DNA from: Dysidea avara
Taxonomy: Eukaryota > Porifera > Demospongiae > Dictyoceratida > Dysideidae
Reading direction: 5' to 3'
Length of the DNA stretch: 64,000 bases
Assembly (NCBI RefSeq): GCF_963678975.1
Contig: NC_089275.1
Coordinates: 36,246,819-36,310,818, forward strand
Every line of letters starts with the position of its first letter. Positions within the stretch are counted from its first letter, which is position 1. A program made the position numbers and the translations under genes. Positions 1 through 13,441 of this stretch are shown piece by piece. The notes beneath the pieces are model-generated. The model was given only the letters and a program-made list of their open reading frames with translations, was not told the DNA's origin and did no database searches.

Positions 1-97
1 CTGCTTGTTACTGGTTACAATAGTAACAGAGTAACAACCATGTTAATATCCTTGTGTGCACCTATGAATACTACCAACTGCATAACATCAAACAACA

Positions 98-1866
98 GTG
101 GGTAACAGCAGGCAACAGAGGGTAACAGCAGGCAACAGTGGGTAACAGCAGGCAACAGTGGGTAACACCAGGCAACAGAAGGTAACAGTGGACAACTGAG
201 GGTAACAGCAGGCAACAGTGGGTAACAGCAAGCAACAGTGGGTAACAGCAGGCAACAGTGGGTAACAGCAGGCAACAGTGGGTAACAGCAGGCAACACAG
301 GGTAACAGTGGGCAACTGAGGGTAACAGCAGGCAACAGTGGGTAACAGCAGGCAACACAGGGTAACAGTGGGCAACTGAGGGTAACAGCAGGCAACAGTG
401 GGTAACAGCAGGCAACTGAGGGTAACAGCAGGCAACAGTGGGTAACAGCAGGCAACAGTGGGTAACAGCAGGCAACTGAGGGTAACAGCAGGCAACAGTG
501 GGTAACAGCAGGCAACAGTGGGTAACAGCAGGCAACAGAGGGTAACAGCAGGCAACAGAGGGTAACAGCAGGCAACTGTGGGTAACAGCAGGCAACACAG
601 GGTAACAGCAGTATCAGTGGGTAAAAGCAGACAACAGTGGGTAACAGCAGGCAACAGTGGGTAACAGCAGGCAACAGTGGGTAACAGTGGGTAACAGCAG
701 GCAACAGTGGGTAACAGCAGGCAACTGAGGGTAACAGCAGGCAACAGAGGGTAACAGTGGGTAACAGCAGGCAACAGTGGGTAACAGCAGGCAACTGAGG
801 GTAACAGCAGGCAACAGAGGGTAACAGCAGGCAACAGTGGGTAACAGCAGGCAACAGAGGGTAACAGCAGGCAACACAGGGTAACAGCAGTATCAGTGGG
901 TAACAGCAGGCAACAGTGGGTAACAGCAGGCAACAGTGGGTAACAGCAGGCAACAGTGGGCAACAGCAGGCAACAGCGGGTAACAGTGGGTAACACCAGA
1001 CAACAGTGGGTAACAGCAGGCAACAGTGGGTAACAGCAGGCAACAGAGGGTAACAGCAGGCAACACAGGGTAACAGCAGTATCAGTGGGTAACAGCAGGC
1101 AACAGTGGGTAACAGCAGGCAACAGTGGGTAACAGCAGGCAACAGTGGGCAACAGCAGGCAACAGCGGGTAACAGTGGGTAACACCAGACAACAGTGGGT
1201 AACAGCAGGCAACAGAGGATAACAGCAGGCAACAGTGGGTAACAGCAGGCAACTGTGGGTAACAGCAGGCAACACAGGGTAACAGCAGTATCAGTGGGTA
1301 ACAGCAGGCAACAGAGGGTAACAGCAGGCAACAGTGGGTAACAGCAGGCAACAGTGGGTAACAGCAGGCAACAGTGGGTAACAGCAGGCAACAGTGGGTA
1401 ACGGCAGGCAACAGTGGGTAACAGCAGGCAACAGTGGGTAACAGCAGGCAACTATGGGTAATGGCAGGCAACAGAGGGTAACAGCAGGCAACAGTGGGTA
1501 ACAGCAGGCAACTGTGGGTAACGGCAGGCAACAGAGGGTAACAGCAGGCAACAGTAGGTAACAGCAGGCAACTATGGGTAACAGCAGTATCAGTGGGTAA
1601 CAGCAGGCAACAGTGGGTAACAGCAGGCAAAAGTGGGTAACAGCAGGTAACAGTGGGTAACAGCAGGCGACAGTGCCATGGGTAACAGAGGGTAACAGCA
1701 GGCAACAGTGGGTAACAGCAGGCAACAGAGGGTAACAGCAGGCAACAGTGGGTAACAGCAGGCAACAGAGGGTAACAGTTGATAACAGCAGGCAACAGAA
1801 GTTAACAGTGTGTAACAGCAGGCAACAGTGGGCAACAACAGGTAACAGAGGGTAAAAGCAGGCAAC
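98..1866. repeat. 20-bp minisatellite array, copy 1
   Basis: About 1.77 kb of head-to-tail 20-bp units reading GGTAACAGCAGGCAACAGTG on the plus strand, each made of two related 10-bp halves. Common variants end in CAGAG, CTGAG or ACACAG, and some units are only a 10-bp half. A marker unit with 'cagtatcagtggg' recurs near 605, 890, 1078, 1285 and 1588. A block around 954 recurs near 1145, so a higher-order period of about 190-210 bp is superimposed. The minus strand carries few stops in any frame, so long spurious ORFs with a 20-residue repeat appear in all three. The same unit occurs inverted at 24315-25769. Confidence 0.97.
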
Positions 1867-3894
1867 AATGGTCTAAGTTCATACCTGGGAGCAATACAAT
1901 ATTTCCTGATTAGAAAATTAGTGGTTAAGCTCTCCTAGTTTCCAATCGATTTACCACTGTTATATATTAGTAAAATTTGTAGCCAATAACAAATAGCACA
2001 TATATACTTGAATAATGCGTTATCAATTTTGAAGCAGCTAATAAGGTGTTGAAAAAAAATTAACATCAGGGGTTGATTTATGGTGGGGTATGCTTGGGAT
2101 GCTGGACCATTCCTTCAAGATTACTACTATGACATAGCAGGGAAGACAGTACAAAGCATAGGTGCAATTACGTGTTAAAAACATACAATGCAGAAGAACG
2201 GTTAATTTTTCTATACTTATGGAGGAGACATCCTTAAAATGATTCATTTTTTAGTATATAAGGACCAAATTAAGTATAAAATCAAAAATTCTAACAAAAC
2301 AGTCATGCATAATGAACATCTAATAGCAATTTCATCAACTATATAATTGCAGTGGAAACAATTTCTTGCTTCTATTATCTTTTTGTTCCCACCATCCTGT
2401 CACGTCAAATCTAAACTTTTCATAAAGACCTAGTCTATAAAAACCGGGCATGTGGGTACACATATATCAGATGCATAGCTTATCTTTGTGGCACAGCCAC
2501 CAGACATTTTACCCTCTAATAAGAATGTAGATGGCTTTTTAAGTCAGTTTACAGAATGTATAATATGTTATTCTACATGATCTTATAATCGTATTATGTG
2601 GAGTTATAGTTGTAGTTACAGTACATGGAGTTCCAATCCACGTATAATCCTATTACATACGTGAGCTGAGTTACATGTGACTCTTTGCCAACATGGTCAA
2701 CTATATTATGCATTTTATTACCTTTCAGACTAAGCAAGATTCCAAAGCAAACTTATGTACATGTATGCTTGCAATAAGTGCGCAATAGAAATGTCAGTAC
2801 CTTGCATTAGTTTTTATGTTGCATCATTATAACACGCCATACTCAGTATTAATTTATGTATTTGCTGTCTAACTATGGACTTTACCTGCAATTACATCAC
2901 AAGTATAAAATTGGCTGCCATAGTTGTGGATGTGCTTAACAATTTGTATGGGCAATTATGGGAATTGGACAACTATATATGTCTCAGAAGATATCAAGCT
3001 CTAACCGACAGGTATGGCCATATGTAGAGACACTGTAATCCAAACAATTTTCGAAAGATACTTAAATGTATTCCCAAGATCCCTAGTGCCTGCTACTATC
3101 GTTAATATTTTATGCTAAATCGATTTACACATCAAACATGTATGGATCAAACTTTTCTTCTGTACCAGTAGTTATATTAGTGATCTGAGTTACACATGAC
3201 TACAGTAACTGTAGTTTAATACCTTTCAGGCCAAACAAGATTCCAAAGCAATCATTAATGCTTTAACTGTATTCAGTCCTCTAGGATATTATCAAGAGTT
3301 AACTTGTGATGCTATACTTTAAATCTTTGCTTCCAAATTGTTACTAAATTCAATGCTAGAAAGAGTATTTTAAAAAATTACTTGAAGGCATACCTCCAGA
3401 CCCTGGATAGCCATGGAGCTTGCTCTACTAGCATGCTTAGTATGCTTTGCACATGCATCCACTGTATTAGTATCAACCAGTTAGATACCCCATTAAATTT
3501 TGCTCCAGTTAGCACTCCTCCTAGGGTCTGCCCTTGAATGTATACTTCATAAATTTGGGCTCTGATTACATGACTCCAACATGATGTATATACAATTTCT
3601 ACACAACAGTTTCTGAAAAAAAAAAGTTAAGTGCTCAGCTGATAATATGCATAAGCACAGTAAATCTGTATGGACACTCGATAAACAAGCTATATAATAC
3701 TGAGTATTTATAGTTGATTTATTATGATCCTTGTTCACCAAGCTTTGCATGTATGTCTACCATATTGAACTCTAGTTCTCTACAACCATTGCAATCATAA
3801 TTTATGAATTGGTGTCATACTGCACATGTATACAATTTCATAAATAAATACACTGTCATACAAACACTACCAAATAATTACACTACTAATCACA
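1867..3894. other. Non-coding AT-rich stretch right of array 1
   Basis: No coding region can be supported here. Around 2435-2455 is a fragment resembling one end of the GTGACC-type MITEs found elsewhere (a 'ccgggcatgtgggtacac' core). Around 2885-3020 is a segment similar to 17155-17300: both contain 'attacatcac', 'gaagatatc' and 'gctctaac' followed by 'acaggtatgg'. It may be a 5' piece of a dispersed element. The rest shows nothing recognisable. Confidence 0.5.
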
Positions 3895-6847
3895 TCAATT
3901 GTCAGTTGTCTTTGGCTTTGGAGCCACAACTCTTAATCCATTAGCATAGCAATAAGAAATATATTTGTTGCGACGCTTTATCATTCGGTGTAAAAAGAAA
4001 TGAAAATGTGTCTTTGGCATGGCACAAAGTATCTTCTTAAAGCGGCTCAACCATGCAAATGTTTGCTCACATGCCATCGTATTCAAATCTGGTTTAGCTT
4101 TACGTAGGTTTTCTGAGCTATACTTCTGTTTACAGGAAGCATCACGATGATTTTTCATATGGAAATCATCAATAACTTTGTTCACATCTAACCAAATATA
4201 TTTCAAGTCATTTGGTAGTGGTAGTGGTAAGCGAGAAACTCGCAAATTATTGAGGTGACACATATTATCATAAGATATGGTCAGTGTTTTCCAAGCATCT
4301 CGACCTTTAGTTCCAAACTGGCACACTAGCCACATCACCACTAACATGAAAACTTGAGCTGGACCCTCCGACCTACAAACAAAATAACAGTAACTACGTA
4401 ATATGTGACCAGATTTGTAAAAAGAACACCTTTTCCACACATTGACATGTCAGTAAACAACTGCTACTTCTCTGCACTGGCGGTATGAAAATAAATTAGG
4501 TTTAATCATGGAAAATAGAAAACAAATTTCAGCATTGATACAAAAGTTACAAAGTTTTAAAGTTCACAAAATGGGTCAATTGTATGTGGAAAAGTAGTAA
4601 CTTTTTGCAAATACGGTCACATTTTATACAATAACAGCATTTTGACAGCTACCATGTGTGTACAAAGTATCAAGGGATGATAACCCCCATGTTACGCCTC
4701 TGGTGCTGTAGTAATGTTTTAATAGGATTCCCTGCAAAAGTGATATGCACCACTAAAATGTTTTGTCTAAATACCCCTTGGAATTAAAATAAGCAAGAAA
4801 GGTCACCAACTTAGTATATCTAAATCATATGCAGCTCTACAACAAGAAAAGATGACAACCCGGATTTTCCTCTGCCTGTTTGATCAATGATCCTAAGTTA
4901 GAGGCTCATAGATGCAACAAACGGCCACCATTTCAGGCCACAATGAGTGGCATGTACCCATTCTAGTTACAAAGAGTGTCTGCCTTCTGTGTTTTGCCTT
5001 TCTTCTTGCATAGATACCTGCCCTACCAGCAGGACCATCTAGCACATTCTAACATAATGTCCTTCTACTAAATCATTATGTACAGTAGCACAGAATTATA
5101 GTGAATCACAACATTCCAGTTATTGAAGTTCTGTGATGTGCATGCTTACTGTATGTGTTTGAATTTTTTTAATCTTACCTGTACAATGGTTGCCATCTTT
5201 CTATATGGCCTCCAGCACCAACACAAAACCATGTTCCTCTTGTCCACTTCTGTAGTGTGCCAGGTTTTTCTCCTGTGTCCTTGTTACATGTAGTTTTTGT
5301 TGCTGTCACTTCTTCAGTCTGGTCCACTGCTTTGGCAAATTCAGCATAGCTTTTAATACCAGAATCAGTTCCTGGATATTAAATTAATTTTATAATACAT
5401 TTGGCCATTTAAGGCTACACATGGTATATCATAGTGCATTCACAGGTGTATTCACAGGTGTATTCACACACTATACTCATTATCATGTATAGGGAATTGA
5501 GGCACACACTAACATTAATGATATCTTATAAATATTTATCCTAAAAGTGATTGGCAGAGCAGCAAGGTAAACCACAAATTCCTACATTGTATTTTGACCT
5601 TTATTTGAAAAATATTTTAACAAGCAAGAAAGTGAAGTCTGTAAATTGGAATTTAGGGTTTATTTTGCCACTTCAATAATTGCTTCTTTTTTGTTGCCTT
5701 TCAGGGTCAGATGTGTAGCTACTTGTATAGGCATCTAAGGCAGCTGCCTCACCAAATTTTGGGTGGTTCAGTGAATTGACAAACTAAATAATCTGTCATT
5801 TTATATGTATTCAAAATTTTCATAAACTTTTAATGAGCTATGCTATCTAGTTTACCCGAAATAATGCTGAGGGAAGACCGCAGAAGTAATTCCAGATAGG
5901 CTCAGAGGTTTTAAGTTGTCATACAAGATCAATATACCCTAATAGAGCAGTCTGTCTCATCAATTTAAAAAATTCTGGTTACATCCTTATTTTAGTTTTT
6001 CATTCCTTTTTAATGATTGTTCTAATAGAATGACTGCTAAAGTCGTGTTATGGCAACTGCTTCACTAGGGTGTATCATTCTTATGTAATAATCTGGATTA
6101 AACTCTCTATTGAAGTATGATTAATATTTGACAACTTTCGTCATAAATTTTAAATTCACTGAAGCCAAGCAATTTATGTAGCTAGAGTTGTACCTTCTGC
6201 ATATGTATACTTTTAATCTAGGTATCTCAATAATTATCTACACTATTATCATGTGTACCTAGTTGATGGAAACTGGTTAATTTGTTGTATGGCTTACCCC
6301 ATACAGGAAAACGGAGAAAGCCAGGAACAAAAATAGTATCAGACCTAAAATTTACTTTGCTTTCAACTAAGAGTAAATTACTGGGACTCGATGTAAATAT
6401 GGAAATTATGTCACGTGTCATTTAGCTTCTAGTCTTTCAACTGCTATACTTACCTAGATTCTAAAATCAACTTATTTAGTTTTGGATAATTTTAATATTT
6501 CAAATTCAAGAATGCCTCAAGTGAAAACTTGTTGATGGTTGTGATAAGTGATAGATGGTTGTATTCAGTTTTTTATTTGAAATGGTTTTGTTATTAAGGA
6601 TTTGACTATATTTGTTTTGACTGCTATTAATGCTTTAAAAATCCTACCATCTTTTAATGTTGGTGCAAAAGCAACTATATGGGGTTGCAGATCCCATGTT
6701 GAAAAATTTTAAAAATCCATGGGAAAAGTTGTGGCATAGAGATTTTTAATAATTTTAGTATCAATTTGAATTCTAAAACTTCTACAGCTTCTAGGGGTGC
6801 AACATAGGTGCAACTCCCAGACTCGTTTGAAATTTATTTATTTACAG

Positions 6848-6881
<34 letters not shown>

Positions 6882-9800
6882 CAATGTTCATGCTGTCCCA
6901 CCTGTATGTCTGGTCTAGAATTGCCAGTGTTTGACATCATGAGTTGTATAAACAATGCTAATTTACACAGTACATTTAAGTCAACAGAACAGAATGATTA
7001 TGTTATTGACATGCATAGGATAGACCTGTCCAGCCCACAACAAATATGCTTGCAGCACCTTTGCATATGGTGGGACGCCTGTTTCACACATTACAGCTCA
7101 GTCTAAAACATTCCAGAACATCATTTACATGTAGTACTTTGTCAATAACAAGTTATCTTGTTTATCGGCAAGTTACATTACTTAATGCTTTGTCACCTAC
7201 CCACCAACCCTACTACTTCAGTCAAAAGAAAAAACTCAACCTTTCAGTGATTGACAACTGACATGGGATCCCAGTTTGGAGGGGCACAGTGTTTATTGCT
7301 TAAATTAACAGTAATTCTCAAGGAGATGACGATCTCTCAAGGGGAGCAATTTTAATAAAGATATTGCTGCAGCAACATCATCCCACCTCCTTTGCCTAAG
7401 AGATTTCACATGCCCCAGTGAAGTCCTGGGCTTGTCCAATTTATCACCAAGTTAGCTTAATTACATAAGCCATAACCATGCAATAGTTTTACTGGCCTGC
7501 CTAGGATGCATGTGAGATTGTGATGCTTGCGTGGATGATGTCATTTGGGTCAGGGGCTAAAATAGCTACTTTTAACAACTAGCCCAACTCGAAACCAGAG
7601 GGAGAGAGAGGTGCTATATTACACAAAGGCATAACCAGAAGGTGTGTGTGTGTTTACAACTACAACAAAAAGTACTGGTAGCAGGGGTCTGGGGGCCCAG
7701 CTGTTGAAAGACTTTGAGCATTTTTATAGTACAAAAGTCAACTTGTTTCGACTTTTTATTTTATTGAGGATGTGCCAAACACATGCACCCTAGTGCATGA
7801 TCATTATATGTGAGTCTATTAATTTCATTCTAATACTGCAGACTACAGTATGTAGCATGTGTAAACTCACCCCTATATGATAGATGCAGGTCAGGTTTGC
7901 TACACGGTTAGGGACCCGCCGATTATGCTCATAATTTTACCTATTATGCTATGCTGCACTGCTCAAAAATTTACCTATTATGCTTAAATATATGCTCAAT
8001 ACTTACCCATTATGCTCAAATTATGCCTAATTATTTATGCTTCAGTTCCCATGCTCTAGTAATAATTTCCAATTAATGGATAAATAATAAGTGGCTGAAG
8101 CACAAACTTACTTGTCAAAATGCATATCACAGAAAAGATTTATATACTCTAATAGAACAGTCAGTTATATGATTGTTCTATTAGAGTTACTGACTGTTCT
8201 ATTAGAGTATATCGATCTTTTTGTGATAGCTATTTTGATAAGCAAGAATTCATATTATTACACAAATATTCTACCTATTATGCTAGCATTATGCTCAATG
8301 CTTTCAGACAGCTATTATGCTCATAATTATGCCAGCATAATCGGCGGGTCCCTATACACGGTTTATATAAACTGTTAATACAATAAACTTGAATGATTTG
8401 TTGAAAATAGTTATTTTGAGATTGGGTATTTTTAAAGTGAAATGTTATTTACAGTAAACTTTAATGATCTGTGCTAATTTAGCCTCACATGTACATTTTA
8501 CAACTAGCCTATTCATCATTTACAACTAGCCAAAGGTCAGTTATAACTAGCTTTTTGGCCACAAATAGACCCCTTTTTTGCCACTGATTTGGGTACTCAC
8601 ATGTGGCTAGTATATGAAGGTGATGAACTATATGTAAATAAGGAAAGGAGTAGTAAGTCTAGTAAAAAGTAATAATGTTCAAGCATGTATGCAAGAAACT
8701 ACCAATGTATCATGAAGAGTTTAATAACAAAAACTAAAGACAGCATTACAATGACATACCCTGACATATTGCAGCTGATTGAACTGATACACCAACATTC
8801 CCTGAAAAACATTGAACATGTTTTTTGAAGTTGATATATTCTTTTAACGTCACAGGAACACCTTTCTTCTTCATCACCTCAGAGTGCTCAGAGCAAAAGG
8901 CATTTCCAGGTAGAGGTCCATTGGAGCATGTTTTAACATAATTTAGATTGTTGGAAAATGCATCTTCGCTTTTATCAACATCAAACATGCATACAGGGTA
9001 GTGCAATTTCCAATTTCCATCAATGGCCCACAATTCTCCACATCCTACAGTTGAAAAATATGTGCTATATACATTAAACCAAATGCATACTGATATATTT
9101 CTGACCTCGTTTTTTGCATTCATCAGAGCAATTTTCATGTTTATAAACTGAATTGGCCCTTTTTATGTCTACTTCTTCCATGTAATTTTCTTGGGCTTGG
9201 GGGTCCACTGAAAATATAACTACGGCGATTCTCTTCAGACAATTCTTTTTCGATTTGATGTGTCCACCAAGCACTTGCTACACTCTTGCGGTGCAGAAGC
9301 TGACTAGTCTGTTGCTCTTGGGAGTCATCTGAACATATGTTAAAAGGTTACAAATTGACGAATGACTGAAAGTAAGTGCAATATAACAATAAGATAGAAG
9401 TTATAGAGTCCTATGAAAATCGTAGGATATATTCATTAATGTAAGTACATATGTGATGTAGTGGTGACAAAACCTAGAGGGTCTATTGCCTAGTGTGTGG
9501 TTGGAACTATATAATCTATATACATATACTGTATGCCACGCATATTCCACTATATCTTCTTACATACGTATGCTAGAGTATCCACCATACATATCTAAAT
9601 TTGATACGTTTACAACCATTTTACACAGTTTTTTTAATCGATGCTCACTGCATGTATCAGGAAAGCTCAATTTTATAGTGGCAAGAGTGGGTGGAAGGGT
9701 GGTATGACATTTTACAAGCATAAAAATTAAAGCACCATTTTGGGAATCGGTATGGATAAGCCAAGTTATGAGCCAATTAGTACTCAAAACCAGCAACTCA

Positions 9801-12783
9801 ATATTTAACACCATGAAACTGTACAGCCACACAGCCATCTCTTAGTTGACATATAAGTCCCAGGCAAATGGAGACCTCACACACTGAACTTATTACTTTA
9901 TATATATTATTATTAAAATGTGACCGGGCCTGCAAAACACAGGGCGTGTGGCCACATAAACTTTGCTCACTTTTTATAACTTTGCTGACTCATAATTTCT
10001 TCTGTCATTTGGCTATGGCTAAGCAATGTTCATCACTTATTGTGAATTTAACTGGTAATGTAATGCAAGTTACAGAATGAAAATATTCTCTTCCAGCACT
10101 GAGATATGTTTTGTTCTGTGATGAGATTAGTGCATGCCAACATGCCCAATTTTCGCAGGTCCGGTCAGATATTTTATTTCATGTATTCATTATGTAAAGC
10201 ATGACGGTAAATTCTACACATACATTAAGCTCCAACTGTTTTGGAGATATATATACCAGTATAATTGTCCTTACAATTTTATTTCACAGGGTTCCATTAT
10301 AATATTTTATTAACAGAGGATGCCCAAAATTTCTAGGGAATGCTTTCAGACCTTTAGAATGCCTGTTCCTACTGGCTCATTGTCAATGTCGCAGAGCTTA
10401 CACTACTGTCTCCAACACTGAGCCAGTTGACCAAGCTGCTCACATCTGTCAACAACACAGCAGCACCAATCAACCGATTTTTGTCCACGTTGCTACCCCA
10501 ACTGCTATACTATTCTGGACAACTGCTGCAGCTTAACTGACCATGCAACTGGCCCCAGCCAACCAGGCTGCAGTTGGCCACGGTTTACAGCCAACTCACA
10601 TCACCAACTGGTTACTTGACTGACTCAACCTACTGTATGATTATAGTTTTCAACTGTAGTTGTGAAGTAAGAACCAATCTCCTAGGCTTAACTTTGTCAT
10701 TGTCACAGCAGCTTCTTCACATATGCATCGTTCACTACTCACTCAGTGGTGGGGAGTACTGTGGCAACCAGCTACCAGGTATTAGCATTTGCTTACATCA
10801 AGAAGCCATTGAAGCCTATATCTTCACATTATAGACCCAAATTTCTAGTAATGGTTCTGGTTTTCACAATGAGTTCCAGTGAAAATCTATATACCACAGG
10901 AACTTGAGAGTTTGAAGCGAGGACCTGTTAAGTACACCAGTCTGCATTGATTGGGTGTTGCTGAAACATACACTGTATTTGCTATGTGAGGTAGCTCAAA
11001 TCAGGCAAAATGTTTCATGCTGATCAAAATGGTACAAAATGGACCACCACTGTAAGTCACCTTATACGTACTGTAGTTAAACAACACAGATGCATACTGG
11101 TGCTGTTAATTTTCACTGAACAACTGATTAAATGATTGGAGATCATTGAAACTCTAATAATCGATAATACTAATTGATAATTGGCTTCCAAAAGTTTTAC
11201 TGAAATGCACACCTATATTTGAAATTTTTAGTAGCTGTAAGAGCATGCTGAACAAGCTTATCACGATAAACTTAGCAAATCAGGTCTCAGCTATTTCATG
11301 TTTTTATCAATAAAGAATAGTTTAGCATACTCTGGCACAGATTTACTGTTTAAGAATTGCAGCTTGATAGTAAGTATTTAATTGTACCGATTAACTGATT
11401 ATGAACAATTATTTATGACCAATTAATTGGAGATACATTCCGTAGCTGCACAGCGCCAATGTACAAACAAATCATGTTACTATACTGTGTTAACATACCT
11501 ACTGCATTTGCTCTCAAGTTTACACTGTTGTATTTCTTCAGAAAATACTATAAATTAATATAATTGCAGTTATTGGTTTCCCTCATCCGCTCGTTGTATA
11601 CTTCTGCAGATCCTTCAAAGCTTGTCCAGCAATGATGCCTGCATAATAATACAGTGTGCATTAAATTGTGCTAGCAATAATGAACTGCAGAAGCTACAAT
11701 ACTTCACATACAATTCAAATTTTCCAATCACATTTTTATACTGTACATATACAAAAGATTAAACTTTGGTTGGTTTTAAAGTATAGTCATGAAATAGCTA
11801 CGTACTGTGAAATAATGTGACACATATTAAAGTTCATTTTGTGGAATACTAGTAAATTCATTGGTAAGTTTAAGGCTCTGTTTGCTTAAATATACCGCAC
11901 ATAATCATACTTGTTTAAAATATACAAACGCACATTTGCACATTTGAGCTAGAGAACACAGCACACAAGCTAAGACAATTCACATATAATTTTTGAATAA
12001 CACTGTATTGCCATGGTCAGCAAATTTACATGCAGGATTAACATAGCATGTGGACCCATAAACTAGTTACATAACTAGTGAAAGGTAGAATTTGTAATGT
12101 ACAGCTTGATAACTTACCCAGCTGAAGCCCATTTTTCACACAGAGCTCTTTCGATATAGCAAACATTAGATGCTTTTACCAGGTCATTTTCATTGTCATA
12201 AAATCTGTATGAAACATGTACAATCAAGTATCTAGTATCATGATAGCTCACACTCTAACCTGTATCCACCAAAAGTATCTCCACCAAATGAGTCGTACCT
12301 GTAGTTGATACCACATGACTTACATCTTAAAATAATCTTCTGGGCTGGGACAGGGCCACTAATCATATAACAGATAACAGTAATTGGATTGTGGTTGATA
12401 TGCAGTGTTGATGAGCATTGCAGATATTCAGTACACTTAGGGCCAAGAAACTTGTTAACTGGTTTACCAAGTTTCATTGTTGCCTATAAAAGATTCATAT
12501 CTGACATTTATTTAAAAGCACAAACTGATACTTACCTCCCACAGGATTCTTTCTGATGGCTTTCCACAAAGTTCTTTGGTGACAGATGGCAATGCATCAG
12601 CTTCTGCTAACAACTGGTTGATAGTAGAGACTTCATAACTTGTTGAAAAAATTGAATTCATTATGGTGCAAATGAGAGCAGCTCTGTGATGCTTGTAGGT
12701 TGTCGGCACATGTTGTGAAAGCTGAATGAGCAAAGTTGCTTGATCAAATTGTCCATTTTCCATTGAACCCAGTAGAAGCTTTT
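3895..12783 (-). CDS. KDZ (Zisupton/Kyakuja-Dileera) type transposase, multi-exon
   Basis: Eight exons with matching splice phases: 12783-12536, 12483-12260, 12204-12118, 11638-11499, 9328-9106, 9044-8760, 5371-5179 and 4372-3895 (TGA stop). Exon 2 has a Cys-rich CxC-like zinc site (GPKCTEYLQC ... RCKSCG). Exons 3-4 carry NVCYIERALCEKW and CWTSFEG, typical of KDZ proteins. Exon 6 has GELWAIDGNWKL and AFCSEH. Exon 8 has YDNMCHL, a DDFHMKNH segment and NTMACEQTFAWLSRFKK. The probable acidic catalytic residues are the Asp of IDGNW, the Asp of YDN and the Glu of CEQ. Read without extra introns, exon 4 has an in-frame TAG and exon 5 shifts frame. A 54-nt GT-AG intron starting at GTATAC and a 76-nt one starting at GTAGTT would repair both, so the gene may be intact. 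The true start exon lies upstream of 12783 and was not found. The longest intron (5372-8759) holds a hAT MITE. The product would act in the nucleus on its own transposon ends. Confidence 0.85.
4405..4620. mobile_element. GTGACC-type MITE
   Basis: Terminal inverted repeats: the left end reads GTGACCAGATTTGTAAAAAG and the right end, reversed, reads GTGACCGTATTTGCAAAAAG. Both continue into a CTTTTCCACA core. Flanks are ATAT on the left and ATTT on the right, close to the AWWT 4-bp duplication seen for the family. It sits in the last intron of the KDZ gene, about 30 bp from the acceptor of the final exon. Confidence 0.8.
6849..6880. repeat. (TA)n microsatellite
   Basis: Sixteen uninterrupted TA dinucleotides, inside the long KDZ intron. 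Confidence 0.97.
7909..8354. mobile_element. hAT-type MITE with perfect 8-bp target duplication
   Basis: The 446-bp element starts TAGGGACCCGCCGATTATGC and ends with the exact reverse complement. It is flanked by a perfect 8-bp duplication TACACGGT (7901-7908 and 8355-8362). An 8-bp duplication and a TAGGG end are hAT hallmarks. Inside, short 'attatgct' motifs recur and there is an inverted pair of 'actctaatagaacagtca' (8148-8210). No transposase is encoded, so it would be non-autonomous. The intact ends suggest a young copy. Confidence 0.93.
9329..11498. other. Intron of the KDZ gene, including a CAG/CTG-rich patch
   Basis: Apart from the MITE at 9920-10168 this intron shows no recognisable gene. 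The stretch 10320-10830 is less AT-rich than its surroundings, with many 'caactg' and 'cagctt' motifs. An 86-residue plus-strand ORF at 10574-10834 has no domain I recognise. I cannot say whether this is an exonised or foreign segment. Confidence 0.45.
9920..10168. mobile_element. GTGACCGGGCC-type MITE
   Basis: The left end reads GTGACCGGGCCTGCAAAACA. The right end is its imperfect reverse complement ('cgcaggtccggtca'). Length is about 249 bp, like the copies at 22956, 42879 and 59612. It lies in the intron between KDZ exons 4 and 5. Confidence 0.85.
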
Positions 12784-13441
12784 CTGAGAAATGGAAATAA
12801 AATGTAATGATGTCTCCTGGCCTCACTGGTATTTATATAACTTATAATTAATCAGATCTGTGATGTCAACGGGCCAGGCAGAGGAGACTAGACACACATC
12901 ATAGCCCTTACATAATGACAAAGTGATCATGAGTAGCAATTTCCTATGAGCAAACCACGGACAGTAGTGATGGTTTACACAGCTCTTATTGTTTTTCTTT
13001 TAGCTTATAGCTTTACACTGAACTTTTTCAATAAAGGATAAAATTAGCAACAAACAATTTAATTATATTTAAGTCTAAATGATGAAAATTAAAGGCTTTG
13101 TGATTATTGCTATATAGTAAGCAGTTGGCTTTTGCAGTAATATCTGAGCTAAACCATCAGCATGCATTAGCATGCAGGTATTCCATGAGCTAAAACTGTA
13201 TAATTACCTTGCTAGTTACAGACCCATGCTATAATGTACATAGATTAACACTACTCTATCATGTAGGCTGCTTATCTTCACTGTTTAATTGCAGTGCATA
13301 GTAATGAGTTAAACACAAAACCTAATGGTGTATGTTGTGATTTATATACCAGTGTATGCACAAGAACATAAGCTAATCTATCCCAGAACAGCACATGGGA
13401 CAAACACAAAGTAGATCAATATGTCTTTTTGTCCAACTCAG
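12784..13441. other. Gap between the divergent KDZ and PHD genes
   Basis: This about 0.66-kb stretch separates the most 5' KDZ exon found (minus strand) from the first recognised exon of the PHD gene (plus strand). Missing 5' exons and promoters of one or both genes could lie here or farther away. No TATA box or initiator stands out. Confidence 0.4.

Larger units (their letters stand above)
5372..8759. other. Long intron of the KDZ gene
   Basis: Intron between the exon ending at 8760 and the exon starting at 5371 (minus strand). It contains a TA microsatellite, a hAT MITE and one copy of the dispersed 'ctaatagagcagtc' motif near 5938. No other coding exon was recognised. Short ORFs here have no recognisable content. 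Confidence 0.6.

Noticed and set aside
15-1868. Long minus-strand ORFs of Leu/Cys/Pro-rich 20-residue repeats
   Set aside because: All reading frames of the 20-bp repeat are open and encode permutations of the same peptide. No start context or single favoured frame supports translation.
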